Origin: Clostridium vincentii
Lineage (GTDB): Bacteria > Bacillota > Clostridia > Clostridiales > Clostridiaceae
Direction: 5' to 3'
Assembly: GCF_002995745.1 (NCBI RefSeq)
Contig: NZ_PVXQ01000011.1
Span: 26,133 to 90,132, forward strand
DNA length: 64,000 nt
The notes beneath the pieces were generated by a model that worked only from the letters and a program-made list of their open reading frames with translations, searched no databases and was not told where the DNA came from. Within the stretch, counting starts at the first letter, position 1; every line of letters begins with the position of its first letter. The translations under genes and the position numbers were made by a program. Shown here piece after piece: positions 35,898 to 45,343 of the stretch.

Positions 35898-37067
35898 ATG
35901 GATTATAATTTAATTGCTACCGCGACCTTTGGATTAGAGGGGATTACAGCAAAGGAACTTACAACTTTAGGATATGAAAATTTAAGAACTGAAACAAGCA
36001 AGGTATTTTTTACAGGAGATGAGATGGATATAGCTATTGCAAATATACATCTTAGAACTGCAGATAGAATTTTAATAAAAATGGCAGAATTTGAAGCGAA
36101 AACTTTTGAGGAACTATTTCAAGGGACAAAAAAGGTTGAGTGGAGTAAACTTATACCGGTTAATGGTGTAATGCACGTAGTAGGAAAATCTATTAAATCA
36201 ACTTTGCATAGTGTTCCTGATTGTCAATCTATAGTAAAAAAAGCTATAGTTACTAGTATGAGTGAAACATATGGAATTCAAACATTCCTAGAAGATGGGC
36301 CGGTTTATAAAATTGAAGTCGCAATTTTAAAAGACAAGGTTACATTAACAATAGATACTACAGGGCCTGGATTGCATAAAAGAGGATATAGAGAAAATTC
36401 AGGAGAAGCACCTCTTAAAGAAACCTTAGCAGCAGCAATGGTATATCTTTCAAGATGGCAGGAGACCTATGAACTAATAGATCCTCTTTGTGGATCTGGA
36501 ACAATTCTTATTGAAGCAGCAATGATAATGCAAAATATTGCACCAGGAATAAACAGAAAGTTTGCATCAGAGGAGTGGCCAACTATTCCAGATCATATAT
36601 TTAATCAGGTACGAGAAGGTGCAAGGAAAGCAATAAAAACTAAGGATATAAAGTTAATAGGATATGATATGGATACTTGGGTACTAAGAACAGCTAAAGA
36701 TAATGCTATTAAAGCTGGAGTAAGTGAATATATAGAATTTCAAAAAAGAGATTTTGAAGACTTTTCTAGTAGAAAAAAGTATGCTTTTATTATAACTAAT
36801 CCACCTTATGGAGAACGTTTAGGAGAGAGACAAGAAGTTGAGAAATTATATAGGATGTTTGGAAACTATAAAGATGAGTATCCGTTGTGGGAATTTAATA
36901 TAATAACTGCTTATGAAGATTTTGAAAGGCCATTTGGCATAAATAGTACGAAAAATAGAAAATTATATAATGGAAAATTAAGATGTTATTATTATCAGTA
37001 TCTAGATAATGATCTAATAAAAGGGCAAGGAGATACAGTTATACAAGAAATGATTAGAAACTCATAG
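35898..37067 (+). CDS. THUMP-domain rRNA (guanine-N2) methyltransferase (RlmL/YpsC family)
   Basis: A 389-residue protein with an N-terminal THUMP RNA-binding region (about 45-160) and a C-terminal class I methyltransferase. Motif I is LIDPLCGSGTILIEAAM (about 195), and the catalytic N-P-P-Y motif appears in IITNPPYGERLG (about 298). The family methylates guanine N2 in 23S rRNA (G2445 in E. coli by RlmL). AAAGGAGATAAAAA precedes the ATG. Third gene of the rluD operon, which ends at a bidirectional terminator. Confidence 0.92.
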   Translation: MDYNLIATATFGLEGITAKELTTLGYENLRTETSKVFFTGDEMDIAIANIHLRTADRILIKMAEFEAKTFEELFQGTKKVEWSKLIPVNGVMHVVGKSIKSTLHSVPDCQSIVKKAIVTSMSETYGIQTFLEDGPVYKIEVAILKDKVTLTIDTTGPGLHKRGYRENSGEAPLKETLAAAMVYLSRWQETYELIDPLCGSGTILIEAAMIMQNIAPGINRKFASEEWPTIPDHIFNQVREGARKAIKTKDIKLIGYDMDTWVLRTAKDNAIKAGVSEYIEFQKRDFEDFSSRKKYAFIITNPPYGERLGERQEVEKLYRMFGNYKDEYPLWEFNIITAYEDFERPFGINSTKNRKLYNGKLRCYYYQYLDNDLIKGQGDTVIQEMIRNS

Positions 37068-37068
37068 A

Positions 37069-37105
37069 AAAATCCGCAATAAGATGATCTTATTGCGGAT
37101 TTTAA
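37069..37105. terminator. Bidirectional rho-independent terminator
   Basis: A 17-bp perfect stem (37069-37085 with 37087-37103) with a minimal loop lies between the convergent methyltransferase and RqcH genes. Confidence 0.9.
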
Positions 37106-37107
37106 TT

Positions 37108-38853
37108 TTATTTTTTTGATTGTGTCGTATCAAGATTAAGATTTTCAAATTCAGCTGGGTTTGCATAAATTGTTTTATTAGTAAAATAAATTACCATTCC
37201 AGGTTTAGCACCATTAGGCTTTTTTATATTCCTAATTTCAGTGTAATCTACAGGAACTTTTGAACTGTTTTTTGCTTTGCTATAAAAAGCAGCAATAATA
37301 GATGCCTCTTCTATTGATTTGTCATCAATAGTAATTCCTCTTATGATGACATGAGAACCAGGAATTTCTTTAGTATGGAACCAAAGATCATTTCTATGAG
37401 CAAATTTTAAGCTCAAATAATCATTCTGAATATTATTTTTACCTACATAAATATCAAGACCTGCAGAAGAAATAAAGTGTAAAGGCTGTTCGTCTTTAAT
37501 TTTCTTTTGGCCTTTTTTTAAATGTTTATATTTTATATAACCTGTTTCAATAAGTTCATTTTTAATTTGTTCAATTTCATTGTAGGAATCTGCGTTAATT
37601 ATATTTGTAAATACTGAATTTAAATATTGTGATTCCTCATCGTTTCTTTTTAATTGATCTATTGCCCATTCTTCAGATTTCTTTAGCTTACTATATTTTT
37701 TATAAAAAGATTGTATGTTTTCAGAAGGAGTTTTAAAAATATCTAATGAAATAGTTAAATACTCTTCTTTTTCACTGTAGAAGTTAAGTAATTCTACATT
37801 TTCATCTCCTTTTTTTATATTATAAATATAAGAAGTTAACAGATCTCCTTTGATTTTATAGCTTTCTTTATCTTTACTTTCAATAAGGTTAGCATTTAAA
37901 ATTTTTGATTTCTTAAGACATCTTTCAATATTTGTATGCACAAGCTTTTGCAAATCAGTGGATCTTTTAGAAAGTCTATCCTGTCGATCTTTAGTACTGT
38001 AGAAGTGATCAAGCATACTCGATGGTGAATCGTAGCTAACAGATTGTAAATCTGGAAGAGATTTACGAAGATTATATGAATAGAAATCTTTATAAAATCC
38101 TTCATTGTTTTTATATATTGTAAAATCTATATTGCTAGCAAGATTCATAAAAAAGTTATGTATAACTTCATATAATTCATTGCCCTTCTCTAAAGATAAA
38201 TCTTTAGTATTAAGAAATAACTCTTTAGAAAGTGGTTTTGCTACCCCTGTAAGTATTTTAGTGAAAATATTTTCGTCAAATGTAAAGTCATTTTCATGAA
38301 TAAATTGAATGAAAGTTTCCCTTTGTAAATCAAAAGGATTTAATTTATTTGATGAAGGGGGATAAACATAGCTAACCCCAGGATAGAGCACTCTAAAACT
38401 GTTAATATTTGGAGTGATATGTTTTATAGACTCCATAACTTTATTGTCCCTATCCCTAACTAGAGTAATATTGGAATGTCTACCCATTATCTCTATGATT
38501 AGGGAGTAAGTACTATTAAATCCCATTTCATCAGAGGACTCTATAGTTAAAGTAACTACTCTATCCCCATCTTTTTGAGAAACATTAATGATACGACCAC
38601 CTATTAAATATTTTCTAAGAACCATTAAGAACATAGGTGCTTTTAATGGGTTTTCGTTGTGTATTTCCGTAAAATGCATTCTCGGAAATTTAGGAGATGA
38701 GGATAAAAGAAGTTTATGATTTTTTCTATCCTTCCTTAGGGTAATTATTATTTCATCCTTTTCAGGCTGATTTATTTTATCTATCTTTGAGTCCGTTAGT
38801 ATTGACTCCATATTCTCTAACAAGCTGTGTAAAAAAACTCCATCTAATGCCAT
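37108..38853 (-). CDS. rqcH: NFACT family protein RqcH (Rqc2/NEMF homologue)
   Basis: A 581-residue protein with the three-part NFACT plan: NFACT-N (about 1-200, including MALDGVFLHSLLENM, PRMHFTE and EIMGRHSNITLV), a central coiled coil (about 280-430), and NFACT-R (about 445-560, with DIYVGKNNIQNDYL, HRNDLWFHTKEIPGSHVIIRG). RqcH recruits tRNA-Ala to stalled 50S subunits and adds C-terminal alanine tails to stalled peptides. Older annotations call it fibronectin-binding protein FbpA. Single-gene unit on the - strand. Confidence 0.95.
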   Translation of the reverse strand: MALDGVFLHSLLENMESILTDSKIDKINQPEKDEIIITLRKDRKNHKLLLSSSPKFPRMHFTEIHNENPLKAPMFLMVLRKYLIGGRIINVSQKDGDRVVTLTIESSDEMGFNSTYSLIIEIMGRHSNITLVRDRDNKVMESIKHITPNINSFRVLYPGVSYVYPPSSNKLNPFDLQRETFIQFIHENDFTFDENIFTKILTGVAKPLSKELFLNTKDLSLEKGNELYEVIHNFFMNLASNIDFTIYKNNEGFYKDFYSYNLRKSLPDLQSVSYDSPSSMLDHFYSTKDRQDRLSKRSTDLQKLVHTNIERCLKKSKILNANLIESKDKESYKIKGDLLTSYIYNIKKGDENVELLNFYSEKEEYLTISLDIFKTPSENIQSFYKKYSKLKKSEEWAIDQLKRNDEESQYLNSVFTNIINADSYNEIEQIKNELIETGYIKYKHLKKGQKKIKDEQPLHFISSAGLDIYVGKNNIQNDYLSLKFAHRNDLWFHTKEIPGSHVIIRGITIDDKSIEEASIIAAFYSKAKNSSKVPVDYTEIRNIKKPNGAKPGMVIYFTNKTIYANPAEFENLNLDTTQSKK

Positions 38854-39105
38854 AATTATTCATCCTTTCTGTGTAATACTCCTAGTATAGCATTAATTTA
38901 AAATTAAGTTAAGCATCAATAAATTAGAAATTAATGTAATTCAACTATTGTAAAGAATGTAGAGACAGAGTATTATTATATTGTAGACAAAAATTTAATA
39001 TAAATATAATTACACAATAAAATTAATTAACAGTACAAAAAATTCATAAATGAATAAATTTTGTATGTATATATGTGGTATTATTTTTAACAAGAAGGAG
39101 AAGTA

Positions 39106-40107
39106 ATGAAAAGGCATAAAAAAGCCAAATACATTGTCTTTGGTATAGTATTCAGTTCTTTATTATTAAATTCTTGTGGTATTAATGAAGAGGCTAAAAT
39201 TGAGGGCGTAAAATTAAATAAAGGGGCTATAATACAAAATGATGATGGCTACTATAAAAATTATAATCTACAAGATGGAAAATATAATCAAATAGATAGT
39301 GAAGAAACAATAAGATTATATGATAATATAGATGGCAATTATATTAGTGAAAAAGATGGGAAATATTTTAGCTTTTATAATGGAAAAATAGAAGAATTAA
39401 AAAGTATAGGATCAGGTGATAGTAATTTAAAGTTATCACCAAATGGCAAGTTTATATCTTATTTTAAGAATGATGATGAAGTTAATTCAATAAAGATAAT
39501 GGATTTAAATAGTAATTCACCTGTAGAATTTAATTCAACGGTACATATATCTGGCTCCTATTTAGAATGGATAGATGAAAGCCATATTGTTTATTATGGG
39601 ATAAAAGAAGAACACATAAATGGAATATTTATCTATGACGTAAAGAATAAAAGCGAGAAGTTATTTTATGAACTTGAAGAAGGATTTATTCAATTTTTAA
39701 AGAGTGTGGATACCGGGCTAATATGTGTTCAACAAACTTTAGATAATAAAAGGCTAATAAGACTCATTGATAAAGATGGTACTTATAAGTGTATTCTATC
39801 TGAAGCCTTTTTAAGTGTTAAAGATGTTATATATAATGGAGAAGATTACTATGTTATAGGTACAACTAGTAATAATATACCTTCAATTTATAAATTGAAA
39901 GATGGAAAAAACAAAAGAATGATTTTTGATTTTCCCATTGAGGTAAACATGAATAAAGGACTTAGTGTAGATGAAGAAGGAAATATTTTATTTATTGGGA
40001 AGAGTAGCAGTTCCAGATCGGATGAGTTATACACATTGAAAAAGGATGGATTAATAAAACAGATTAAATCAGATTCAATTGAATATAATTTTGTTGAATA
40101 TCAATAG
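39106..40107 (+). CDS. Predicted lipoprotein, beta-propeller-like
   Basis: A 333-residue protein with an N-terminal lipoprotein signal ending SLLLNSC (Cys about 24), so it is predicted to be tethered outside the membrane. The remainder is a series of short beta-rich repeats with Y-x-G/N-G-K and SPNGKFISYF-type elements, reminiscent of TolB/WD40-like propellers; I do not recognise a named family. AAGGAGAAGT precedes the ATG. It is followed by its own terminator, then the pilus-like operon, so any link to pili is positional only. Confidence 0.65.
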   Translation: MKRHKKAKYIVFGIVFSSLLLNSCGINEEAKIEGVKLNKGAIIQNDDGYYKNYNLQDGKYNQIDSEETIRLYDNIDGNYISEKDGKYFSFYNGKIEELKSIGSGDSNLKLSPNGKFISYFKNDDEVNSIKIMDLNSNSPVEFNSTVHISGSYLEWIDESHIVYYGIKEEHINGIFIYDVKNKSEKLFYELEEGFIQFLKSVDTGLICVQQTLDNKRLIRLIDKDGTYKCILSEAFLSVKDVIYNGEDYYVIGTTSNNIPSIYKLKDGKNKRMIFDFPIEVNMNKGLSVDEEGNILFIGKSSSSRSDELYTLKKDGLIKQIKSDSIEYNFVEYQ

Positions 40108-40134
40108 GCTTAAAAGCTTATTGATATTTTTTTT
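40098..40134 (+). terminator. Rho-independent terminator after the lipoprotein gene
   Basis: ATATCAATA (40098-40106) pairs with TATTGATAT (40119-40127) and is followed by eight T. The stem includes the lipoprotein stop codon. Confidence 0.8.
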
Positions 40135-40191
40135 CGATAAATACGAATAAAATGGTAAAAATAGGTAATGTTCCTAATAGAGAGGGTGAGC

Positions 40192-41550
40192 ATGATTGAA
40201 AATATAGATTTAAACTTAGCAAGAAAAATTCCTTTAAATCAAGCTAAGGAATACAGTGTTCTTCCATTGTATGAAAAGGAAAATAAGATTTATATTGCAA
40301 CAAGTAATAATGGAGATATTGGAAAAGAATTTTTGAATTTCTTATTGGAGAAGGAATTGGTTTTTATTAATATGAAGTCTAAGGAATTACTAAGACTAAT
40401 TCATGGAGTATTAGATTATGGATATGAGAACATGGAAGAAAAAATTTTTGAAGAAGCTATAACATTAGGAGCAAGTGACATTCATTATGAACCTGTAAAT
40501 AAGGGATTAAATATTCGATTTAGGATTAATGGGTCATTAATATTAGTTAGAAAACTAATTCTTGCTGAATACGGAAAAATTATTTCTAGATTAAAGGTTA
40601 AATCTAATATGGATATAACTGAAAAAAGAATTCCTCAAGATGGTAAGTTATTTATGAAGTGTAATGATCAGGTATATAATTGCAGATTGTCAACAATACC
40701 TGTGGTAGATGGTGAAAAGTTGGTTTTAAGAATTCTTTATGGAGATAAATATTTATCAGATATAAGTGAACTTAATTTCACTGAAGAACAACAAAAGACC
40801 TTAAAGAAAATTATAGCATTGAATAGTGGTCTGGTTATTGTTAATGGGCCAACTGGTAGTGGGAAGTCAACAACCTTATATACGATTTTAAATTCTATTA
40901 AAGGAAATCATATCAATATAACAACTTTAGAGGATCCTATAGAAGTTACAATGGAGGGAATAAATCAAATTAATTTGAGTGCAAAAAAGGGAATTACCTT
41001 TTCAACTGGATTAAGAAGCGTTTTACGCCAAGATCCTGACTTGATCATGGTCGGCGAGATAAGAGATGAAGAAACTGCAAGAATGGCAGTAAGAGCATCC
41101 ATAACTGGGCATAAAGTATATTCCACTATCCATACGAAGTCTCCTAGAGAGGTGCTTTTACGCCTTGAGGAAATGGGTGTAAATGGATATCTAGTAAGGG
41201 CTGCTCTCGGTGGTATAGTTTCACAAAGATTAATTGGAATATTATGTAATGAATGCAAAGAGAAGATTGGAAGAGTTAAATTAGAAAACAAGGTTATAGA
41301 TATATATACGAAACAGGGATGTGATAAATGTAATGGAATAGGATATGAGGGTAGGGGCTTAGTCTCATCAGTAAATTATATTGATAGGGAGACTCGCGAA
41401 AAAATTAAATCTATTTATAGTGATGAAAGTTTACTTTCAAATCAACAAATGTTAATTGTAATACAGAACTTACTTAGAAATGGAAGTATTGACTATTATG
41501 ACTATCTAAATTTCATTCAAGGGGAGGAGTTAGATGAAGGCGCATTTTGA
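40192..41550 (+). CDS. pilB: Type IV pilus/type II secretion assembly ATPase (PilB/GspE/ComGA)
   Basis: ATG 40192 is chosen because GAGAGGGTG (40180-40188) is well placed; an in-frame ATG at 40168 is unsupported. The 452-residue ATPase has Walker A GPTGSGKST (219-227), an Asp box with TTLEDPIE, a Walker B region with RQDPDLIMVGEIRDEETA and a His box SITGHKVYSTIHT. A late four-cysteine zinc element (CNECKEK and CDKCNGIGY) is typical of extension ATPases. It powers pilin polymerisation at the inner membrane with the GspF protein encoded next. First gene of the operon; no retraction ATPase PilT is present here. Confidence 0.95.
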   Translation: MIENIDLNLARKIPLNQAKEYSVLPLYEKENKIYIATSNNGDIGKEFLNFLLEKELVFINMKSKELLRLIHGVLDYGYENMEEKIFEEAITLGASDIHYEPVNKGLNIRFRINGSLILVRKLILAEYGKIISRLKVKSNMDITEKRIPQDGKLFMKCNDQVYNCRLSTIPVVDGEKLVLRILYGDKYLSDISELNFTEEQQKTLKKIIALNSGLVIVNGPTGSGKSTTLYTILNSIKGNHINITTLEDPIEVTMEGINQINLSAKKGITFSTGLRSVLRQDPDLIMVGEIRDEETARMAVRASITGHKVYSTIHTKSPREVLLRLEEMGVNGYLVRAALGGIVSQRLIGILCNECKEKIGRVKLENKVIDIYTKQGCDKCNGIGYEGRGLVSSVNYIDRETREKIKSIYSDESLLSNQQMLIVIQNLLRNGSIDYYDYLNFIQGEELDEGAF

Positions 41551-42565
41551 TAATCTATGTATAATTGCTGAAAATCTAGGAGCTCTTTATGAAGATGGAA
41601 TAACAATAGGAAATGCTTTTGAATTAATGGGGGAACTCCCTTTAAGGAAAGATTATAGAATGAGTATTAAAGAAATTAATAATAAAGTATTAAAGGGGAA
41701 TTCCTTAGGTAAGTCATTTAATGAACATTCGTTTTTATATCCATCATTTTTTGTGGGTATAATTTCAGTAGGTGAAAATAGTGGGGAGTTAACGAAGACC
41801 CTAAATAGTTTGAGTAAATATTATGGACAGAGTAACAAACTTAAAAAAGAATTAAAAGCAGCGCTTATTTATCCCGCGTTTATAGGGGTATCGTTAATTT
41901 TATTGATGGTCTTGCTATTTTTTATACTTATCCCTAATATGTATGATACTTTTCGAGGGCTAAATATCTCAATGCCTCCAATAATTGAAAAAATATACTA
42001 TGGAAGTAGATGGATAGGAGAAAATATAGTATTGTTTTTGGCAGGGCTAATATGCTATCCGCTAGTAATTTTTATATTAGTTAAATCTTCTAACATATTA
42101 AATAGACATATTGGATATAAGATACTATTAAAATTTAAAATAATAAGAGAATATTATGAATACATTTTTATTTTATTAATTTCAGTAGTTCTAAGTAGTG
42201 GAATTTCTCTTGTGAAGGGAATAGAAATTTGTATCGGTTCTACAGGTAAACAGGTGATCGAGGAGCGACTTGTTTATATTAATACGGAACTTCTAAAGGG
42301 AGGAGAATTAAGTAAATCATTAGATAATGGATTTCTCTCGAAATATAGTTTGTCAATGATAACATTAGGAGAAAATAGTGGAAGTTTAGAGGCGGTAGTG
42401 AAAAAATTAGAGACACGACTAGAAAAATCCATGGAAGAAAAGCTAAAAAAAATTATTACAATGATAACTCCTATTTTTATAGGTATTATGGCTCTAATAA
42501 TTTTTATATTCATCTATATTTTAGTAATTCCTATTATGGATGTTATGTACTCAGGGTATAAATAA
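41534..42565 (+). CDS. pilC: Type IV pilus/type II secretion platform protein (PilC/GspF/ComGB)
   Basis: A 343-residue inner membrane protein with two GspF domains (about 10-130 and 210-330) separated by membrane segments, plus a C-terminal membrane segment. VGENSGELTKTLNSL and LGENSGSLEAVVKKLE are the duplicated family signatures. It connects the assembly ATPase to the growing pseudopilus. It overlaps the ATPase gene by 17 bases and has AAGGGGAGGAG inside it, so translation is coupled. Confidence 0.95.
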   Translation: MKAHFDNLCIIAENLGALYEDGITIGNAFELMGELPLRKDYRMSIKEINNKVLKGNSLGKSFNEHSFLYPSFFVGIISVGENSGELTKTLNSLSKYYGQSNKLKKELKAALIYPAFIGVSLILLMVLLFFILIPNMYDTFRGLNISMPPIIEKIYYGSRWIGENIVLFLAGLICYPLVIFILVKSSNILNRHIGYKILLKFKIIREYYEYIFILLISVVLSSGISLVKGIEICIGSTGKQVIEERLVYINTELLKGGELSKSLDNGFLSKYSLSMITLGENSGSLEAVVKKLETRLEKSMEEKLKKIITMITPIFIGIMALIIFIFIYILVIPIMDVMYSGYK

Positions 42566-43033
42566 ATGAGAAGAAAAGGGTATACATTAGTTGAGCTAAT
42601 AGCTTCTTTAGCAATAATATCTATTATTTTTACAATTGGATTTGGTGGAGTTAAAATTTATAATGATATTGCATATGAAATAGAAAAGAAACATTTGTTT
42701 TATGAAATAGAGGATATTTTAAGCTATGGCAAAAAATACCTTAGTGAGGAAAATAAAGATGGAGTTTTCTGTATTGAAGATAAGGGAGATACAATTAATG
42801 TTTCAGTTAAAGTTAATGATGTATCAGTTAGAGAAGTAGAATTAGAAAAATGTATTTCGTTATACTATGAAAATTATATTGAACAGAAAAGCTTAGAAAC
42901 TTTAGTAATTAAGTCAAATGGTAATATAGAAGCTAAAACTATTTACTTTCAAGATAAAAATGGTGATAGAGATATATTAACTGTAGCTGTTAGTGGAAAC
43001 TATACTAGCATAAGGGAGTGGAAAAAAGAGTAG
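42566..43033 (+). CDS. Type IV prepilin-like protein (pseudopilin 1)
   Basis: A 155-residue protein beginning MRRKG-YTLVE, with a class III signal: short basic leader, Gly at -1 and Glu at +5, followed by a hydrophobic helix (about 6-27). The rest is a small, Lys/Glu-rich globular region. The ATG directly follows the pilC stop with no gap. A prepilin peptidase, needed to process it, is not in this window. It may be a major or minor pilin; size and order cannot decide. Confidence 0.85.
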   Translation: MRRKGYTLVELIASLAIISIIFTIGFGGVKIYNDIAYEIEKKHLFYEIEDILSYGKKYLSEENKDGVFCIEDKGDTINVSVKVNDVSVREVELEKCISLYYENYIEQKSLETLVIKSNGNIEAKTIYFQDKNGDRDILTVAVSGNYTSIREWKKE

Positions 43034-43473
43034 TGAAAAAAAGAGGAAGCTTAATGATTGAAATTGTAATTGCAATAGGAGTATTATCTATAATTTCAAT
43101 ATTTGCAATAAGTACATGTAGACTTTTAATTATTAATACTACAAATAGAATTAGTACACACAAAATGAATGAATCTATTTATGGAGTAAGTAGTGAAATT
43201 AAATACAACATACAATATGATGATTTAGTAAATGCTTTAAAGTATGAGAATATTACTATGAAGTATGGGGATGGATTTTTATATAAATTAGCAACTATAG
43301 AATTATTATCAAGTGAAGTTAAGGCTTATGAGGATAAAAAATTAGATATAAAGCTATTAAATAGAGGAACCTACAATGAGGACAAAATTTTAGATATTAA
43401 AATAGAAATAAGCTACAAGGGAGAAAATATTGAGAAAACGGTTACAAAAGCACCCTGGATGGAATATGTATAG
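43033..43473 (+). CDS. Type IV prepilin-like protein (pseudopilin 2)
   Basis: GTG 43033 is chosen because it overlaps the preceding stop as TAGTG, a coupling arrangement; a GTG at 43018 is an alternative. The 146-residue protein starts with a basic leader KKRG and continues SLMIE, giving Gly -1 and Glu +5, then a hydrophobic helix. Serine at +1 is less common than Phe or Met but tolerated. The globular part is short and without a recognised domain. Likely a minor pseudopilin. Confidence 0.78.
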   Translation: MKKRGSLMIEIVIAIGVLSIISIFAISTCRLLIINTTNRISTHKMNESIYGVSSEIKYNIQYDDLVNALKYENITMKYGDGFLYKLATIELLSSEVKAYEDKKLDIKLLNRGTYNEDKILDIKIEISYKGENIEKTVTKAPWMEYV

Positions 43474-43921
43474 AAAACGTAATGGGTTTACTCTTTTAGA
43501 AATTGTAATATATATGGGATTATCTTTAGTTATATGTCTTATAGGCTATAAGGAAGTTATGCAAGTGAAAAATATATATTTAAAAAGTATAGAAGAGAGT
43601 TTGGCCATAAATAGTGTTGAAGAGGCATTTATAACCATAGATAAGTTTGCTAGAGAAATTGATGTAATAGGTATCTCTAATATAAACAATAAATTAGTCA
43701 TTAATAAAGGTAGCGATACAGATGAATCTTATGAAAAACGTATTATAGAGGAATCAGAAGGTAATTTACTTATTAAATATTATGATTCTACAAACATGTT
43801 AGATTATAAGGGCAGAAGTACCCTAATTATAAAAATAAGCGATTTTAATGTTATATCTAAAGGGAAATTAATTTATATAACCTTCAAAAAAGGTGGTGTC
43901 ATTTATACAAAATGTTTATAA
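43466..43921 (+). CDS. Type IV prepilin-like protein (pseudopilin 3)
   Basis: ATG 43466 is preferred: it lies in the last codons of the preceding gene and yields a short leader MYRKRNG before FTLLE, a textbook class III cleavage site with Glu at +5. The 151-residue protein has one N-terminal hydrophobic helix and a small beta-rich domain. Overlaps its neighbours on both sides, as all genes of this operon do. Probably a minor pseudopilin. Confidence 0.83.
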   Translation: MYRKRNGFTLLEIVIYMGLSLVICLIGYKEVMQVKNIYLKSIEESLAINSVEEAFITIDKFAREIDVIGISNINNKLVINKGSDTDESYEKRIIEESEGNLLIKYYDSTNMLDYKGRSTLIIKISDFNVISKGKLIYITFKKGGVIYTKCL

Positions 43922-44354
43922 GAGTTCCGGCTATGTATTAATAAATCTTATTATAGTTTTAATGTTGGTTTCTCTAATATCAATTTTAGGGGTGAGGATT
44001 ATATATAATAATAACGTCCACAGAGCTATGAAAATTGATAAAAGAGATTTATATGAAACAAAAATTAATTATATTGATAATATGGAGGAGATAATAACAG
44101 AACTTAATATATATTCTACTGAACATAAAGATATAATTCATGAAATCAAAGTAACTGGAGTAAGGAAAGTCATAGTAGTTAATGCAGTTAGTCTGAAGTA
44201 CGTACAAGATAATAATATATTTGAAGTCATATATAACAAGGGTATAAGGTATGAATTTGAACTTAGATATAAAGATGTAAATGATAATATATACTTTTTA
44301 CCTAAGGAAAACTACATGGTTTTGGAAGGAGATATATATAATTATGGGATATAG
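43893..44354 (+). CDS. Prepilin-like protein lacking Glu5 (pseudopilin 4)
   Basis: The start is uncertain: GTG 43893 and GTG 43896 are both in frame and both sit inside AAGGTGGTG, which itself looks like a ribosome site. The protein of about 153 residues has a short leader SSG followed by YVLIN and a hydrophobic helix, so the cleavage-site glycine is present but position +5 is Asn rather than Glu. Loss of Glu5 is a feature of the tip-capping GspK/PilX-type minor pilins. It is the last of four pilin-like genes, a usual place for that subunit; the role is inferred. Confidence 0.65.
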   Translation: MVSFIQNVYKSSGYVLINLIIVLMLVSLISILGVRIIYNNNVHRAMKIDKRDLYETKINYIDNMEEIITELNIYSTEHKDIIHEIKVTGVRKVIVVNAVSLKYVQDNNIFEVIYNKGIRYEFELRYKDVNDNIYFLPKENYMVLEGDIYNYGI

Positions 44355-44976
44355 TTGTATACAAGCAAGAGAAAAGATTCTAATTTATAAAGAGAAAAAT
44401 TATGACTACATGGATTTTCTTAAGAATATTAAAGTAGCAAGAAAAAGAATTATAGTTATTTTAGATGAAAATCTATACATCAATATAGTGGATATAAGGT
44501 GTGAAAAGAAGACTAATGAAAAGATAGCTTGCGAAACTATTAAAGAATCCTTCGGTAATGGTAATGATTTGCTTTTTAATTATGAAGTCTCCCAGGATTT
44601 GCAGAAACTATATATTTATGGAGTTAAGGGTGGAATTAAGTTAGCTGAATTATGTAAAGGCGCTAGTAAGATAAGAATTTTCCCTTTGCAACTATTAGTT
44701 GTTAAGAAATTAAAATATAGGATTCAAGAAAAAAGTTGGCAATGTATTTTTAAATATATGAATAGATATTATTACTGCTCTATTATAAAGGGTCTTGTGG
44801 AATTGACTTTTATACAAGAAAATATAAATATATTTAACAATAAGTTTCAGGAAGTAGTAAACAAAGAAGTGCTTTATTTGGATAATACAATTAATAAATT
44901 AGATATAAATGGGATGAAAGATTTTAATTATATAGAATTAGGAGGAATACTAAATGAAAAAGTATTTAGTAAATAA
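44344..44976 (+). CDS. Unrecognised cytoplasmic protein in the PilM position
   Basis: ATG 44344 is chosen: GGAAGGAG lies 12 bases upstream, and the frame before it is only an overlap with the preceding gene. The 210-residue protein has no signal peptide or membrane segment. I see no actin-like motifs, but it is the right size and lies just before two short membrane proteins in the order PilM-PilN-PilO, with which it also overlaps. A degenerate PilM/GspL-cytoplasmic-domain role is inferred purely from gene order. Confidence 0.5.
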   Translation: MGYSCIQAREKILIYKEKNYDYMDFLKNIKVARKRIIVILDENLYINIVDIRCEKKTNEKIACETIKESFGNGNDLLFNYEVSQDLQKLYIYGVKGGIKLAELCKGASKIRIFPLQLLVVKKLKYRIQEKSWQCIFKYMNRYYYCSIIKGLVELTFIQENINIFNNKFQEVVNKEVLYLDNTINKLDINGMKDFNYIELGGILNEKVFSK

Positions 44977-45343
44977 AGATTTTATTCCGATTAGTTTTAT
45001 AGAAAATCAAAGAAAAAATGAAAGGAAAGGAGACAAGAGAGGGATAATAATGTTGACGATTATTGCCTTGTGGTTTGTGCCTAATTCAATTGGTAATTTG
45101 TTTCCTAAAGAAGAGAAGTCAGAGTTAATTAAACAAGATTTAAGTAGCCAATATAGAAGTTTAAATAAATGGCTGGATTTTATGGATGGAAATTTAGAAG
45201 GAGAGTTTTCGCAGGAAAGTGGAACTATAATTATTGAAGGACAGGAAAAACTAAGTACACTATTAGATAATGAAAATATAACTATAGATACTATGGAGGA
45301 GCTTGGTGAAAAAAAATATAGATTACAAATTAGTCAAAAATAG
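44954..45343 (+). CDS. PilN-like bitopic membrane protein
   Basis: A 129-residue protein with a basic cytoplasmic N-terminus (NKDFIPISFIENQRKNERKGDKR), one membrane segment (about 30-48) and a short extracellular region with GTIIIEG. That topology, and the N-x-x-P-like start, resemble PilN/GspL membrane parts. It overlaps the preceding gene by 23 bases and has TTAGGAGGAATAC as its ribosome site. Shorter than standard PilN (about 180-200 residues), so the homology is tentative. Confidence 0.55.
   Translation: MKKYLVNKDFIPISFIENQRKNERKGDKRGIIMLTIIALWFVPNSIGNLFPKEEKSELIKQDLSSQYRSLNKWLDFMDGNLEGEFSQESGTIIIEGQEKLSTLLDNENITIDTMEELGEKKYRLQISQK

Noticed and set aside
35881..37067. pyr operon attenuator around pyrR
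   Set aside because: No leader with paired antiterminator and terminator stems was seen before or after pyrR; the nearest hairpin is the ordinary terminator at 37069.
37108..38853. Fibronectin-binding adhesin reading of the NFACT gene
   Set aside because: The product has no signal peptide, and the NFACT-N, coiled-coil and NFACT-R plan matches the cytoplasmic ribosome quality control factor RqcH.
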